Positions 1 to 8,985 are shown, numbered from the stretch's first letter. The stretch is 64,000 nt of DNA from Terriglobia bacterium (GCA_020072845.1 JAIQGF010000001.1:240142-304141); one strand, 5' to 3'. A program made the numbers and translations. Notes: a model not told the origin generated them from the letters alone.

Positions 1-2
1 CC

Positions 3-368
3 GCCGGCCCGGCCGAGATCGTGGCCGCCGCCATCCTGGAGAACGCGCGCGGCGACGTGTTGGGCGACAAGACTTTTGGCGTCGGCTCGGTGCAGAAAGT
101 GATCGAGATCCCCGACGGCTCGGCGCTGATCCTGTCCATCGCCAAGTACTACACGCCCGCCGGCAAGGCGATCCAGGACACGGCGATTACTCCCAACATC
201 CTGGTCGCCGATAGCAACGACGACTTCGTGCTGCCGGACGACGACGACAACTCCGGCGCGCCCGACCAGCCGAAGAAACAGCGTACGCTGCAGAACGATG
301 AGCAGCTCAAGCGCGCCATCGAGGTGCTGAAGAGCCGCGACGCCAAGGTCGCCAGCGCCGCCAAGTAG
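3..368 (+). CDS. C-terminal part of S41 family carboxy-terminal processing peptidase (partial)
   Basis: Partial gene entering from the left edge; the readable frame begins at base 3. The opening residues AGPAEIVAAAILENA match the helix that directly follows the catalytic serine of S41 (CtpA-type) proteases, so that serine lies just outside the window. The motif KTFGVGSVQ holds the family's catalytic lysine. The PDZ domain would be upstream. The tail is acidic (a DDDD run near residue 75) and then Lys/Arg-rich. These enzymes cleave C-terminal tails of periplasmic proteins. A strong hairpin terminator follows about 30 bases after the stop, so this is the last gene of its unit. Confidence 0.9.
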   Translation, partial: AGPAEIVAAAILENARGDVLGDKTFGVGSVQKVIEIPDGSALILSIAKYYTPAGKAIQDTAITPNILVADSNDDFVLPDDDDNSGAPDQPKKQRTLQNDEQLKRAIEVLKSRDAKVASAAK

Positions 369-397
369 CCGGCGTTCATTTCTCGTGAAATGTGTAG

Positions 398-423
398 CCC
401 GGCCGCCCTCGGCCGGGTTTTTT
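398..423 (+). terminator. Rho-independent terminator after the S41 peptidase
   Basis: Perfect 8-bp stem CCCGGCCG / CGGCCGGG with a CCCT loop, followed by a run of six T. Classic intrinsic terminator placed 30 bases after the peptidase stop. Confidence 0.85.
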
Positions 424-612
424 CTTTCCTCATTAGGGTGCGTGGCGCGCGAATTACCCGCAGGGGCCGCGCTACTCGGCGTATACTGAACCCAGCGCTG
501 AGATGCACCAGATCCTGCGCTTGCGCCTTCGCGATCTAGGGCCTGTAACTCGAGGCCATGTCCACGGTTTCAATCCGCCAACCGGTCAGCCAGAAAGATA
601 TAGGTGTAGGGC

Positions 613-1203
613 ATGAAACGACCGCCGCCAGTGCGAGCAGCCAGCCTCTCTGCCGTCAAGAAACACGTTCTGATGGTGGTAACCCGCAGCCCCAAGAACA
701 ACCTGCGCGTCAATGTCTTGCGGAAGCACGGGCTGGAGGTGGTGTGCGCCAATCACATCGGCGATGCGCGCATGCTCTGGCACCCGGACACCTATGACCT
801 GGTCCTGTTTGACCTGCGCCACGAAAATGGCGCCGCGACAGAGCTTTGCCGCGACATCAAGGCCGAGCGGCCGGGCCAGCTCGTCGCCTTCCTGGTCGGC
901 AAGCCGGACTATCTGGCCAACGCGCCTTTGAAGGGTGAGCTCGACAGCGATGAAGCTCCCAAGCGCTACGAGGAGACGTTGCGCCAGCTCATGGCCACGG
1001 CTTGCGAAGCTTTGCCGCAGCGCGGCGGATTCCTGGAAGCGACCTGGAAGATGTCCCTCGCCCGCGCGGTCAAGCCAAGCTCGGTTCCGCGGCCGCCAGC
1101 GCCGGAAGTTCAGCACGTCGCCGAACTGGCGGAAGTCCCGGTCACGTTTTCCTTTGGCGACGCGGTCAGGCAGGCCGAGGCCACCGGGCAGGAATCTTCG
1201 TGA
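613..1203 (+). CDS. Degenerate response-regulator receiver-like protein
   Basis: 196 aa. Residues about 15-100 follow the receiver (REC) fold: strand HVLMVVT, a helix, then YDLVLFDLR with the aspartate at the usual phospho-acceptor position, and a later FLVGKPD segment with the lysine typical of REC domains. The paired acidic residues normally found at the end of strand 1 are replaced (VVTRSP), so phosphorylation is doubtful. No output domain is visible; the last 60 residues are Pro/Ala-rich. A TATACT -10-like hexamer sits at 482-487. It is probably a stand-alone signalling protein, function unknown. Confidence 0.7.
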   Translation: MKRPPPVRAASLSAVKKHVLMVVTRSPKNNLRVNVLRKHGLEVVCANHIGDARMLWHPDTYDLVLFDLRHENGAATELCRDIKAERPGQLVAFLVGKPDYLANAPLKGELDSDEAPKRYEETLRQLMATACEALPQRGGFLEATWKMSLARAVKPSSVPRPPAPEVQHVAELAEVPVTFSFGDAVRQAEATGQESS

Positions 1204-1397
1204 TGCGGGTTCCGCGCGAATGTAACACCGGCATCAAGCTGCTGCAGCACCTGGCATCTCTTCACCGCGCATCTTTGAATCTGTGCCCGGTCTTTTTTAA
1301 TGGCAAGATGATTCTCCCCAGGGAAGGGCCCGGCGATCTCGCCAGCAAGATCGAATCGATGCTGGCCGGGTCCAATCTCTTGGAGTTCTCCTGGTAA
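1203..1397 (+). CDS. Possible small protein coupled to the receiver-like gene
   Basis: 64-aa reading frame whose ATG overlaps the preceding stop as TGATG, an arrangement used for translational coupling. The C-terminal half (NGKMILPREGPGDLA onward) could form an amphipathic helix. I recognise no family and there is no separate ribosome site, so the call rests only on position and frame. It ends 53 bases before the penicillin-binding protein gene. Confidence 0.3.
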   Translation: MRVPRECNTGIKLLQHLASLHRASLNLCPVFFNGKMILPREGPGDLASKIESMLAGSNLLEFSW

Positions 1398-1450
1398 CCA
1401 CCTCCGCCGTCGTCCCGTGCTATTCTGATTTCGCGCCCCGTTGAGTTTCC

Positions 1451-3679
1451 ATGAAGTCGATCTATGCCGAGCTGCCGCCCGTGGAAGTGGCGGGAACCAA
1501 GCTGGTGGGACGCGTGGTCTTCGCCCTGCTGGTGTTGGCGTCCGCGCTGATCGGCGCCTTCGGCGGCCTGCTGCTGGTCTATTCCACCGACCTGCCCGAG
1601 GTCGGCGAACTGCAGCGCTATCACCCTTCCACCATCACCGAGCTTTACGACGACCAGGGGCGCGTGGTCGGCTCCTTCGCGTTGCAGCGGCGCGTGGTGG
1701 CCGGTTACGACGATTTCCCCAAAGTCCTGCGCGACGCCATCATCTCCGTCGAAGACAAGGATTTTGAAAAACACTGGGGCGTGAACTTCTGGCGGATTCT
1801 CGGCGCCGCCTACAAGGACATCGCGCTCGGCCAGAAGGCGCAGGGCGGCTCGACGCTCACCATGCAGCTTTCGCGCAACCTGTTCCTCACGCCCGAGCGC
1901 CGCTTCCATCGCAAGATCCAGGAGATCATGCTGGCCATCCAGATTGAGCGGCGCTTCACCAAGCCGCAAATCTTCACCCTGTATGCCAACCAGATTTTTC
2001 TCGGCCACGGCGCTTACGGCTTCGAAGCCGGCTCGCTGCTCTATTTCAGCAAGCATGCCAAGGACCTGACGATCGAGGAAGCCGCGCTGCTGGCCGGCCT
2101 GCCCAAGGCGCCGAACTTCTATTCGCCGCTCAACAATCCCGAGCGCGCCGCCCGCCGCCGCAACCTGGTCATCAACGCCATGCTGGAGGACGGCAAGATC
2201 ACCGCCGACCAGGCCGCGCACGCCAAGTCCATGCCCATCCTGCTGCACCTCCAAAAGGACCCCAACTATTTGGCGCCCTACTTCGCGGAAGAAGTCCGCC
2301 GCTATCTGGAGAAGAAGTACGGCACCGACGAGGTCCACCAGGGCGGCCTGCGCGTCTACACCACGCTCAACCAGGAAATGCAGGAAGCCGCCAACCGCGC
2401 CCTGCTCGACGGCCTGGCCGCTTACGAACGCCGCCACGGCTGGAAGGGCAACTTGCCCAACATGGTCGCCGCCGGCCTCGACATCGACAAGTACCAGAAC
2501 CCCGATTGGGACGAACCCATGACGCCGGGCAGCTACGTGCACGCGCTCGTTCTCGACGTCAGAAAGGCCGCGGCGACGGTAAAGTTCGCACGGTACACGG
2601 CGACCCTGGCGCCGGCGGACATCGCCTGGACCACGCACAAGTCGCCGGATGAAATCCTCGCCCGCGGCGACATTGCCTACGTCAAAGTCGTGTCGCTCTC
2701 CGAAACCGGCCCCTCCAAAGTGTCGCTCGAGCAGGACTCGGGCACGCAGGGCGCGCTGCTCGCCATTGACAACGCCACCGGCGATATCAAGGCGATGGTC
2801 GGCGGGCGCGACTTCGACGAATCGAAATTCAACCGCGCCACCCAGGCCATGCGGCAGGTTGGCTCCTCGTTCAAGCCCTACGTGTACACCGCCGCAATTG
2901 ACGGCGGCGCCACCCCCGACGACATCATCCTCGACGCGCCCGTGACCTACTCCACCGCCTCCGGCCCCTACTCGCCGCACAACTACGACGGAAAATTCGA
3001 GGGCAACATCACGCTGCGGCGCGCCATCGCGCAGTCGCGCAATATTCCGGCGCTCAAGACCGCGGCCCGCGTCGGCATCAGCACCGTCATCGAGTACGCG
3101 CGCAAGTTCGGCGTCACCTCGCCTCTCCCTCCGGTGCTGCCGCTTGCCCTTGGCGCCGCCGACATGACGCTGATGGAGCAGACCTCCGCCTTCACCACCT
3201 TCCCCAACGACGGCGTTCGTGTCGTGCCGCGATACATTCGCAAGGTCGTGGGATACGACGGCCGCACCCTGGAAGAGAACTATCCCGACGTGAAAGACGT
3301 CATCAGCCCGCGCACCGCGCGCATCATGACTTCCCTGCTGCGCGAGGTGGTGCTGCACGGCACCGGCTACCAGGCCAGCAAGCTCAAGCATCCGCTCGCC
3401 GGGAAAACCGGCACCACCAACGATTTCACCGACGCCTGGTTTGTCGGCTTCTCGCCCTCCATCGCCTGCGGCGTCTGGATCGGCTACGACGAGAAGAAGA
3501 CGCTCGGCAAGAAAGAAACCGGGGCGCTGGCCGCCCTGCCCGTCTGGATTGACTTCATGAAGGTCGCGCTCAAGGGCCGCGACAAGGAAGACTTCACTCC
3601 TCCTCCCGATCTGCCGCGCAACAACGCCGCCAGGGTGGACACGCCCGACTTCCGCCCCAGCGACGCCGTAAGCCACTAG
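1451..3679 (+). CDS. Penicillin-binding protein 1A (class A: glycosyltransferase plus transpeptidase)
   Basis: 742 aa bifunctional murein synthase. One membrane anchor lies at residues about 20-45. The GT51 domain carries EDKDFEKHWG with catalytic Glu at 101 and the QGGSTLTMQLSRN motif; it polymerises lipid II. The transpeptidase domain shows SSFK (Ser472, Lys475), an SRN motif for SxN, and KTGTTNDFTDAWF with Lys652; it cross-links the peptides. A region between the two (about 310-430) resembles the extra OB-type segment of PBP1A proteins. Full length, all catalytic residues present. The downstream PASTA protein probably belongs to the same cell-wall function. Confidence 0.95.
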   Translation: MKSIYAELPPVEVAGTKLVGRVVFALLVLASALIGAFGGLLLVYSTDLPEVGELQRYHPSTITELYDDQGRVVGSFALQRRVVAGYDDFPKVLRDAIISVEDKDFEKHWGVNFWRILGAAYKDIALGQKAQGGSTLTMQLSRNLFLTPERRFHRKIQEIMLAIQIERRFTKPQIFTLYANQIFLGHGAYGFEAGSLLYFSKHAKDLTIEEAALLAGLPKAPNFYSPLNNPERAARRRNLVINAMLEDGKITADQAAHAKSMPILLHLQKDPNYLAPYFAEEVRRYLEKKYGTDEVHQGGLRVYTTLNQEMQEAANRALLDGLAAYERRHGWKGNLPNMVAAGLDIDKYQNPDWDEPMTPGSYVHALVLDVRKAAATVKFARYTATLAPADIAWTTHKSPDEILARGDIAYVKVVSLSETGPSKVSLEQDSGTQGALLAIDNATGDIKAMVGGRDFDESKFNRATQAMRQVGSSFKPYVYTAAIDGGATPDDIILDAPVTYSTASGPYSPHNYDGKFEGNITLRRAIAQSRNIPALKTAARVGISTVIEYARKFGVTSPLPPVLPLALGAADMTLMEQTSAFTTFPNDGVRVVPRYIRKVVGYDGRTLEENYPDVKDVISPRTARIMTSLLREVVLHGTGYQASKLKHPLAGKTGTTNDFTDAWFVGFSPSIACGVWIGYDEKKTLGKKETGALAALPVWIDFMKVALKGRDKEDFTPPPDLPRNNAARVDTPDFRPSDAVSH

Positions 3680-3817
3680 ACCCAGTCTCGCCGCGCAGCC
3701 TGCAGGCCCCGCCGCCCTGCCGGGGCTGACTAAAGTCGTGGCACTGACGGTTGGGGCGCCGGCCGCCGCCAACCGCCGCACGCACCCCGCTCCGCGCTAC
3801 AATCGTGACCCTCAGCC

Positions 3818-4543
3818 ATGCGCGGATTTTTCCGATTCCTCCTCCTCGGACTGGTGTTGCTGATCGTCGCCATGACGTCGGCCTTGACCGCCATGCGGGT
3901 CGCCATTCACGGGCGCGAAGTCGTGGTGCCCAAACTGGTCGGCCTCACGCCCGCACAAGCGGAGCGCCTCGCGCTGCAGAATGGGTTGCTGGTTGAATTC
4001 GAGAACCGCTTCTACAGCACCGACATCCCGCAAGGGCGCATCCTGTCGCAGGAGCCGTTTGCCGGGGAGAAGGTCCGCCGCGGCTGGCATGTGCGGCTCG
4101 CCGAAAGCCTCGGCCCGCAGCACGTGGTCATTCCCGACGTCGTCGGCCAAAGCAGCCGCGCCGCCGAAATCAATCTTCGCCGCCGCGGCCTGGAGCCCGG
4201 CACCGTCGCCTACGCGCACCTCCCCGGCCGGCTCGAAGACCAGGTGATCGCGCAGAGCCCGCCGCCCGCTGCCGTCGGCGTGGCATCGCCCAAGGTGAAT
4301 ATGCTGTTTGCCTTGCCGCCGGAGCCGTTCGCCTTCGTCATGCCGAACCTGGTCGGCCGGCATCTCTCCGATGCGGCTCGTGCCATCCAGGACGCCGGGC
4401 TGAAGCTCGGCAATGTGCGCACCGCCGCGGTCGACCTCACAGCCACCAACGCCGGCGCACCCACCGTCGTGAGCAGGCAATCTCCAACCGCGGGACAAAG
4501 AGTTGCCCGCGGCAGCAGCGTCGAGCTGGAAGTCGCAAAGTAG
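3818..4543 (+). CDS. Membrane-anchored PASTA domain protein
   Basis: 241 aa. An N-terminal transmembrane helix (residues about 5-25) is followed by three PASTA repeats, each opening with a VPxLVGL / IPDVVGQ / MPNLVGR type motif and closing with a QxPxxGxxV segment. PASTA repeats bind muropeptides or beta-lactam-like ligands, usually on Ser/Thr kinases or PBPs; here they stand alone with no kinase. It follows the PBP1A gene on the same strand at 138 bases, which fits a role in peptidoglycan sensing or synthesis. Confidence 0.85.
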   Translation: MRGFFRFLLLGLVLLIVAMTSALTAMRVAIHGREVVVPKLVGLTPAQAERLALQNGLLVEFENRFYSTDIPQGRILSQEPFAGEKVRRGWHVRLAESLGPQHVVIPDVVGQSSRAAEINLRRRGLEPGTVAYAHLPGRLEDQVIAQSPPPAAVGVASPKVNMLFALPPEPFAFVMPNLVGRHLSDAARAIQDAGLKLGNVRTAAVDLTATNAGAPTVVSRQSPTAGQRVARGSSVELEVAK

Positions 4544-4547
4544 TCGA

Positions 4548-4726
4548 CCACGGATTTCCACGGATGCACACGGATCGTAGAAAGGCAATTTTTCAGAATG
4601 ACCTGTCGGCCTCGGCGCCCCAACGGGGCTGCTGTGTAGATGCCCCAAGAAACGACTGCCACAGGCCTCCTCGCGTCTGCGCTCCACTAATCTGATCCGT
4701 GTTCATCCGTGACAATCCGTGGTTAA
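4548..4726. repeat. Word hairpin, CCACGGAT type
   Basis: Left arm 4548-4576 is built from variants of CCACGGAT; right arm 4694-4726 is its inverted counterpart (ATCCGTG units). About 115 bases lie between. It sits between convergent PASTA and rsmB genes, so it could fold as a shared 3' structure, but there is no simple stem plus T-run. The same word recurs at 48356-48437. Confidence 0.8.
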
Positions 4727-6054
4727 GCTTTTTCCAGCATCGCCGCGAAAAAACCATCTCCCGGCGGCGCGCCCGGGATCGTCCGCAGATATGGCCCGTC
4801 GAGTAACGCGTCAATGTCCTCCCACGCCAGCTCGCCCGATTCCTTCAGCCGCTCCAGCTCTGCCCGGCAATCCACGATTTCGAAGTCCGCGCGCGACTGC
4901 AACGCCTCTTCCACCACCTGCACATTTTCTTCCGCCTCCAGCGAGCAGGTGGAATAGACCAGGCATCCGCCGCTGCGAACGTGTTGCATGGTCGCCTTCA
5001 GGATGGCCACTTGCCGCGCGTGCAGATCGGCGAGGTCCGCGGCCGTCAGCCGCCACTTGCTCTCCGGATTGCGCGCCAGCGTCCCGGTGCCGGAGCAGGG
5101 CACGTCCGCCAGCACCCAGTCGAACAGCCCGCATACCGGCAGCTCGGTCGCATCCGCCATCATGACGGTGACGTTGGGCAGCGCTGCCAGCCGCTCCTGC
5201 AACAGCGCCGCCCGGTGCGGATGAATGTCGGTGGCGATGATCTCCGCTTCGGGATTGCGCTCCGCCATGATCGCCGTCTTGCCGCCTGGCGCCGCGCAAC
5301 AGTCCAGCAATCGCTCACCGCTTCCCACCAGCAGTCCTACCAGTTGCGACGCCTCGTCCTGGATGGCAACCCGCCCGGTGCGAAACGCCGCCGTGTCGGT
5401 CACGTCGCCCTTGACCACTCGCCGTGCAGAAGCGAGCAGCGCGCCGCGTTTCAATTGAATGCCCTCGCGCCGCAACTCCTCTTCCGCCGCCGGATCGCGC
5501 AGCCGGAGCGCGGTTTCGGGCACCTGCTGGTTGAATGCGCAGATCCTGTCCGCGTTTTCGATGCCGTAGTGTTCCGCCCATCGCTCCACCAGCCACAGCG
5601 GATGGGCATGCAGCGCGGCGGTTGCGGGCACGCTCCTCCCACGCGGGAATGGCGCCGGCTCCATCAGCTCGGGCTTCTCGGCCAGCTTGCGCAGCACGGC
5701 GTTGGCGAACGGCACCGAGTACCGCCGCCGCGCCCGCTTCACCAGTTCGACGCTCTCATGCACCGCCGCCCGCGCCGGCAGCCGCAGAAATCCGATCTGG
5801 TACGCGCCCAGTCGCAACGCCGTCAGCACCTCCGGATCGAGCTTTTCCAGCGGCTGCGACGACACCGCGCCAATGCCCAGGTCCAGCCGCGATCGCCAGC
5901 GCAGCGTCCCCATCACCAGCTCGGTGCACAGCGCGCGGTCCTGTTGGGAGAGTTGTTCCAGGCGATCGGAGTGCAGCAGCTCGGAGGCGTACGCCTGCTG
6001 CTGCTCCACGCGGAGCAGAATGTCGAACGCGGCTTCGCGCGCAGGAGAAGGCAT
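4723..6054 (-). CDS. rsmB: 16S rRNA (cytosine-967-C5) methyltransferase RsmB
   Basis: 443 aa. The N-terminal 150 residues form the NusB-like RNA-binding domain (ALCTELVMGTLRW, AVLRKLAEK). The C-terminal NOL1/NOP2/Sun methyltransferase domain has the SAM loop DCCAAPGGKT, the catalytic-cysteine motifs DVPCSGTGTL and VYSTCSLEAEEN. It adds a methyl group to C967 of 16S rRNA. Full length for the family. It is the last gene of a minus-strand group aroC-def-fmt-rsmB; the pairing with fmt and def is common in bacteria. Confidence 0.95.
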   Translation of the reverse strand: MPSPAREAAFDILLRVEQQQAYASELLHSDRLEQLSQQDRALCTELVMGTLRWRSRLDLGIGAVSSQPLEKLDPEVLTALRLGAYQIGFLRLPARAAVHESVELVKRARRRYSVPFANAVLRKLAEKPELMEPAPFPRGRSVPATAALHAHPLWLVERWAEHYGIENADRICAFNQQVPETALRLRDPAAEEELRREGIQLKRGALLASARRVVKGDVTDTAAFRTGRVAIQDEASQLVGLLVGSGERLLDCCAAPGGKTAIMAERNPEAEIIATDIHPHRAALLQERLAALPNVTVMMADATELPVCGLFDWVLADVPCSGTGTLARNPESKWRLTAADLADLHARQVAILKATMQHVRSGGCLVYSTCSLEAEENVQVVEEALQSRADFEIVDCRAELERLKESGELAWEDIDALLDGPYLRTIPGAPPGDGFFAAMLEKA

Positions 6055-6076
6055 GGTGACCCAATGAAAAAGCTGA

Positions 6077-6138
6077 ACACAGAGTCACAGAGACCCAGAA
6101 AGAAGAATTACCTCTGTGCCTCTGTGTCCCTGTGTTCT
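6077..6138. repeat. Word hairpin, CACAGAG type, at the end of fmt
   Basis: Left arm 6077-6096 (ACACAGAG, TCACAGAG) and right arm 6111-6137 (CCTCTGTG, CCTCTGTG, TCCCTGTG) are inverted with about 15 bases between. The right arm is translated as the last residues of Fmt and the arm region supplies its stop codon. The same word family recurs at 15386-15503. Confidence 0.75.
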
Positions 6139-7097
6139 TCCGTGCCGAGGTGCTCGCTCGATTTAGGATGATACCCGTGAATAAAGTCCCGCGCAGCCAT
6201 CCGCTTCTTTCCTTCCGGCTGCACGGTCAGCACCTCCAGCACGGTCCGCTCGCCGCAAAAGACAAATAACCGGTCCTTTTCCACGCTCAGCTCGCCGGGC
6301 GCGACCGCTGACTCCTGGCGCCTGACTCCTGACTCCTCTACCGGCCTTGCCGCCCACACGTTCAGGGTCTTGCCGCGAAACGTGGTGTACGCGCCCGGCC
6401 AGGGCTGAAACCCGCGCAGGCGGTTGCAGATCTGGCGCGCGCTGCGCCGAAAATCAATCTGCCCGTCTTCTTTCTTGAGAATCGGCGCCAGGGTCGCTTG
6501 CGCATTATCCTGCTTGCGCGGCGTGATTGTGCCCGCCTGCAATCCCGCGAGTGTTTCCACCATCAGCGGCGCGCCCATCTCCGCCAGCCGAGGCGCCAAC
6601 GTGACCGCCGTGTCCTCCGCCGCAATGGGTGTCTCGCGCTGCAGCAGGATGTCGCCCGTATCCAGCCCGGGGTCAATCCGCATGGTGGTCACGCCGGTGA
6701 CAGTCTCGCCCGACGCAATCGCCCACTGCACCGGCGCCGCGCCGCGATACTTCGGCAGCAGCGAACCATGCAGGTTGATGTTCCCCAGCGGCGGCAGGTC
6801 AATCATCCACTGCGGAATGATGCGCCCGTAGCCGACCACCACGATCGCCTCCGGCCGGATCTCCTCCAGCCGCGCGCGAAAGTCCAAATTGTTTTTGATC
6901 TTTTCCGGCTGCGTCACCTCGAGGCCTAGCCTTTGCGCCAGTTGCTTCACCGGCGGCGCGCTCAGTTCCATGCCGCGCCCGCTGGGGCGATCCGGCTGGG
7001 TCACGACCAGGCGCACGGAATGCCCGGCGGCGGCGTTGGTTAGCGCCTGCAGCGCGGGTACGGCGAATTGCGGAGTGCCACAGAAGATTACGTCCAT
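6108..7097 (-). CDS. fmt: Methionyl-tRNA formyltransferase
   Basis: 329 aa from the ATG that begins MDVIFCGTPQFA. It transfers a formyl group from 10-formyl-THF to initiator Met-tRNA. Visible motifs: HGSLLPKYRGAAP (catalytic Asn-His region and SLLP loop) and DPGLDTGDIL (catalytic Asp). The C-terminal OB-like domain follows. Two oddities: the segment EESGVRRQESA is translated from a GGAGTCA word repeat (6308-6338), and the terminal TEEHRDTEAQR comes from the CACAGAG repeat. A longer start at 7148 would only translate another repeat. No Shine-Dalgarno precedes the ATG; the AATTACCAA arm abuts it directly. Next gene upstream is def. Confidence 0.93.
   Translation of the reverse strand: MDVIFCGTPQFAVPALQALTNAAAGHSVRLVVTQPDRPSGRGMELSAPPVKQLAQRLGLEVTQPEKIKNNLDFRARLEEIRPEAIVVVGYGRIIPQWMIDLPPLGNINLHGSLLPKYRGAAPVQWAIASGETVTGVTTMRIDPGLDTGDILLQRETPIAAEDTAVTLAPRLAEMGAPLMVETLAGLQAGTITPRKQDNAQATLAPILKKEDGQIDFRRSARQICNRLRGFQPWPGAYTTFRGKTLNVWAARPVEESGVRRQESAVAPGELSVEKDRLFVFCGERTVLEVLTVQPEGKKRMAARDFIHGYHPKSSEHLGTEEHRDTEAQR
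6308..6338. repeat. Intragenic GGAGTCA word repeat in fmt
   Basis: Three copies of CTGACTCCT with a central GGCGCC, in frame inside the fmt C-terminal domain. It adds about ten residues relative to what I would expect of the domain, so it looks like an insertion. The same word style occurs in intergenic positions of this window. Confidence 0.5.
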
Positions 7098-7200
7098 TTG
7101 GTAATTGGGTAACTTGGTAATTGGGTAATTTGGAGAGGTCTGCCGCACCGCATGAGGTTGTTTAAATTACCAACTTACCAAATTACGAAATTACCAAATC
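7098..7200. repeat. Word hairpin, AATTACCA type, between fmt and def
   Basis: Left arm from 7098 is TTGGTAATTGGG repeated with variation; right arm ending at 7200 is the inverted form (AATTACCAA units). The 30-base loop is unrelated sequence. It abuts the fmt ATG on one side and the def stop on the other. The same word recurs at 36356, 53668 and 59238. Confidence 0.88.
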
Positions 7201-7711
7201 ACTTCCATTCTCCCTGCTTGATCAGCTTGCGCACCTTGCGCTTGATCAGGTCGCGCTTGAGCGCCGAAATGTGCGTGATGTACAGCTTCCCGTTGAGGTG
7301 ATCGGTCTCGTGCAGCAGCGCACGCGCCAGCAGGTCCTCGCCGGTTTTCTCGAACCAGTTTCCTTTCGCGTCCTGCGCGCGCACGGTCACCACGCGCGGC
7401 CGCGTCACGTTCTCGCGGAACTCCGGCAGGCTCAGGCAGCCTTCCTGCTGCGTGTGCCGCCCTTCGCTGTGGATGATCTCCGGATTGATCAGCACCAGTT
7501 TGGCGTCCTGGTCTTCCTTGAAGCTGATATCAATCACCGCGATGCGCCTCGAAATGCCGATCTGCGGCGCCGCCAAGCCCACGCCATGCGCCGCGTACAT
7601 GGACTCGAACATGTCGTCGAGCAGCTTGTGCAGCTCGTCGTCGAACTTCGTCACCTTCTCCGCCGGCTTGTCCAGCACCGGGTTGCCGAACTTCACGATG
7701 GGATAGATCAT
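7199..7711 (-). CDS. def: Peptide deformylase
   Basis: 170 aa metalloenzyme that removes the N-formyl group from nascent proteins. All three motifs are present: GVGLAAPQIG (residues 43-52), EGCLSLPE with metal ligand Cys92, and HETDH with His134, Glu135, His138 (Thr replaces the usual hydrophobic residue of HExxH). Length is typical. It pairs functionally with fmt just downstream. Its start is preceded by an AAATTACAAATC repeat arm and no clear Shine-Dalgarno. Confidence 0.96.
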   Translation of the reverse strand: MIYPIVKFGNPVLDKPAEKVTKFDDELHKLLDDMFESMYAAHGVGLAAPQIGISRRIAVIDISFKEDQDAKLVLINPEIIHSEGRHTQQEGCLSLPEFRENVTRPRVVTVRAQDAKGNWFEKTGEDLLARALLHETDHLNGKLYITHISALKRDLIKRKVRKLIKQGEWK

Positions 7712-7720
7712 GCGTGCTGA

Positions 7721-7808
7721 TTTGTAATTTGCAATTTGTAATTTGCAATTTTCGCTCGTGCGATATCGAGCGTAAGCAATTGCAAATTACAAATTACAAA
7801 TTACAAAT
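7721..7808. repeat. Word hairpin, AATTTGCAATTTGTA type, between def and aroC
   Basis: Left arm 7721-7752 alternates AATTTGTA and AATTTGCA; right arm about 7779-7808 is the inverted form. The 26-base loop itself contains a GCTCG/CGAGC stem. It fills the whole space between aroC stop and def start. Confidence 0.85.
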
Positions 7809-7809
7809 C

Positions 7810-8985
7810 CTAGAACCTCCGTATTTGCTCCAGATATCCGGCATAGTTCCTCTTCGTCTCCCCAATGCTGTCCCCGCCAAATTTCTCCAGCGCGCAACGC
7901 GCCAGGGTGAGCGCGACCATCGCCTCCGCCGCCACGCCCGCCGCCGGCGCCACGCATACATCGGAGCGCTCGTACGCCGCCTTTACCGGCTCGCGCGTGG
8001 CGAAATCCACCGACTCCAGTGGACGCCGCAGCGTCGAGATCGGCTTCAAATACCCGCGCACCACGATGTCCTGCCCGTTCGACACGCCGCCTTCCAGGCC
8101 GCCGGCGCGGTTCGACTTGCGGGTGAAGCCGGTGAAGGCGCCGCCCTGTTTCGCATAGCCGATTTCGTCGTGCACGCTTGATCCCATGGCGCCCGCCGCC
8201 GTGATCCCGCTACCGATCTCCACCGCCTTCACCGCCTGCAGCGACATCACCGCCTGCGCCAGCAGCCCGTCCAGACGCTCGTCCCAGTTCGCGTACGTGC
8301 CCAGTCCCGGCGGCACGTTGTGCGCCCGCACCTCGAATACGCCCCCGACGGTGTCGCGCGCCTCGATCGCCTTCTCCACCTCCGCCTTCATCCGCTGTTC
8401 GACGTCCGCGTCGGCGCAATTGAGCACAACCTCGTCGCGCCCGTACAGCCGCGCGATTTCTTCCCACGTCACCTCGCGTTCCACCGACACCGCTCCCACC
8501 GCAACCACGTGGCTCAGAACTTCGATGCCGATCTCGCGCAAAAATAATTTCGCCAACGCCCCTGCCGCCACGCGGGCCGCCGTCTCCCGCGCCGACGAGC
8601 GTTCCAGCACGTATCGCGCTTCGGGAAAGTTGTACTTCAATGCGCCCGCCAAATCCGCGTGGCCCGGCCGTGGCGACGCCACCTTTTTATGTTTCGCCGG
8701 ATCGCCTTCGCCCACCGGCAGCGACTCCTGCCAGTTCTTCCAATCCTTGTTCTCCAGCAGGATCGCAATCGGCGACCCAATCGTCTTCCCTTGCCGCACG
8801 CCCGACACAATGTGCGCCGTGTCGCGCTCGATCTTCATTCGCCCGCCGCGTCCATATCCCTGCTGACGCCGCCACAATTCGCGGTCGAGAAACACTTGCT
8901 CAATTGCCACCCCGGCCGGCATTCCCGACACTACCGCCACCAGCGCTTCTCCGTGCGATTCTCCGGCAGTGATAAAGCGGAACAT
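7810..8985 (-). CDS. aroC: Chorismate synthase
   Basis: 391 aa, flavin-dependent last step of the shikimate pathway (EPSP to chorismate). The start MFRFITAGESHGE is chosen because the AGESHGE signature normally lies at residues 6-12; a GTG/ATG seven codons upstream is less likely. Other hallmarks: RQQGYGRGGRM, SPRPGHADLAG, the RSSARETAARVAAG block and RPLESVDF near the C-terminus. Full length. Expressed toward def-fmt-rsmB, but separated from def by a word hairpin. Confidence 0.96.
   Translation of the reverse strand: MFRFITAGESHGEALVAVVSGMPAGVAIEQVFLDRELWRRQQGYGRGGRMKIERDTAHIVSGVRQGKTIGSPIAILLENKDWKNWQESLPVGEGDPAKHKKVASPRPGHADLAGALKYNFPEARYVLERSSARETAARVAAGALAKLFLREIGIEVLSHVVAVGAVSVEREVTWEEIARLYGRDEVVLNCADADVEQRMKAEVEKAIEARDTVGGVFEVRAHNVPPGLGTYANWDERLDGLLAQAVMSLQAVKAVEIGSGITAAGAMGSSVHDEIGYAKQGGAFTGFTRKSNRAGGLEGGVSNGQDIVVRGYLKPISTLRRPLESVDFATREPVKAAYERSDVCVAPAAGVAAEAMVALTLARCALEKFGGDSIGETKRNYAGYLEQIRRF

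Noticed and set aside
558..797. Short frame overlapping the receiver-like gene start
   Set aside because: No ribosome site, biased Arg/Gln composition and overlap with a better-supported gene.
7098..7148. Longer fmt start at 7148
   Set aside because: It would add 17 residues that merely translate the AATTACCA repeat arm; the domain begins at MDVIFCGTP.
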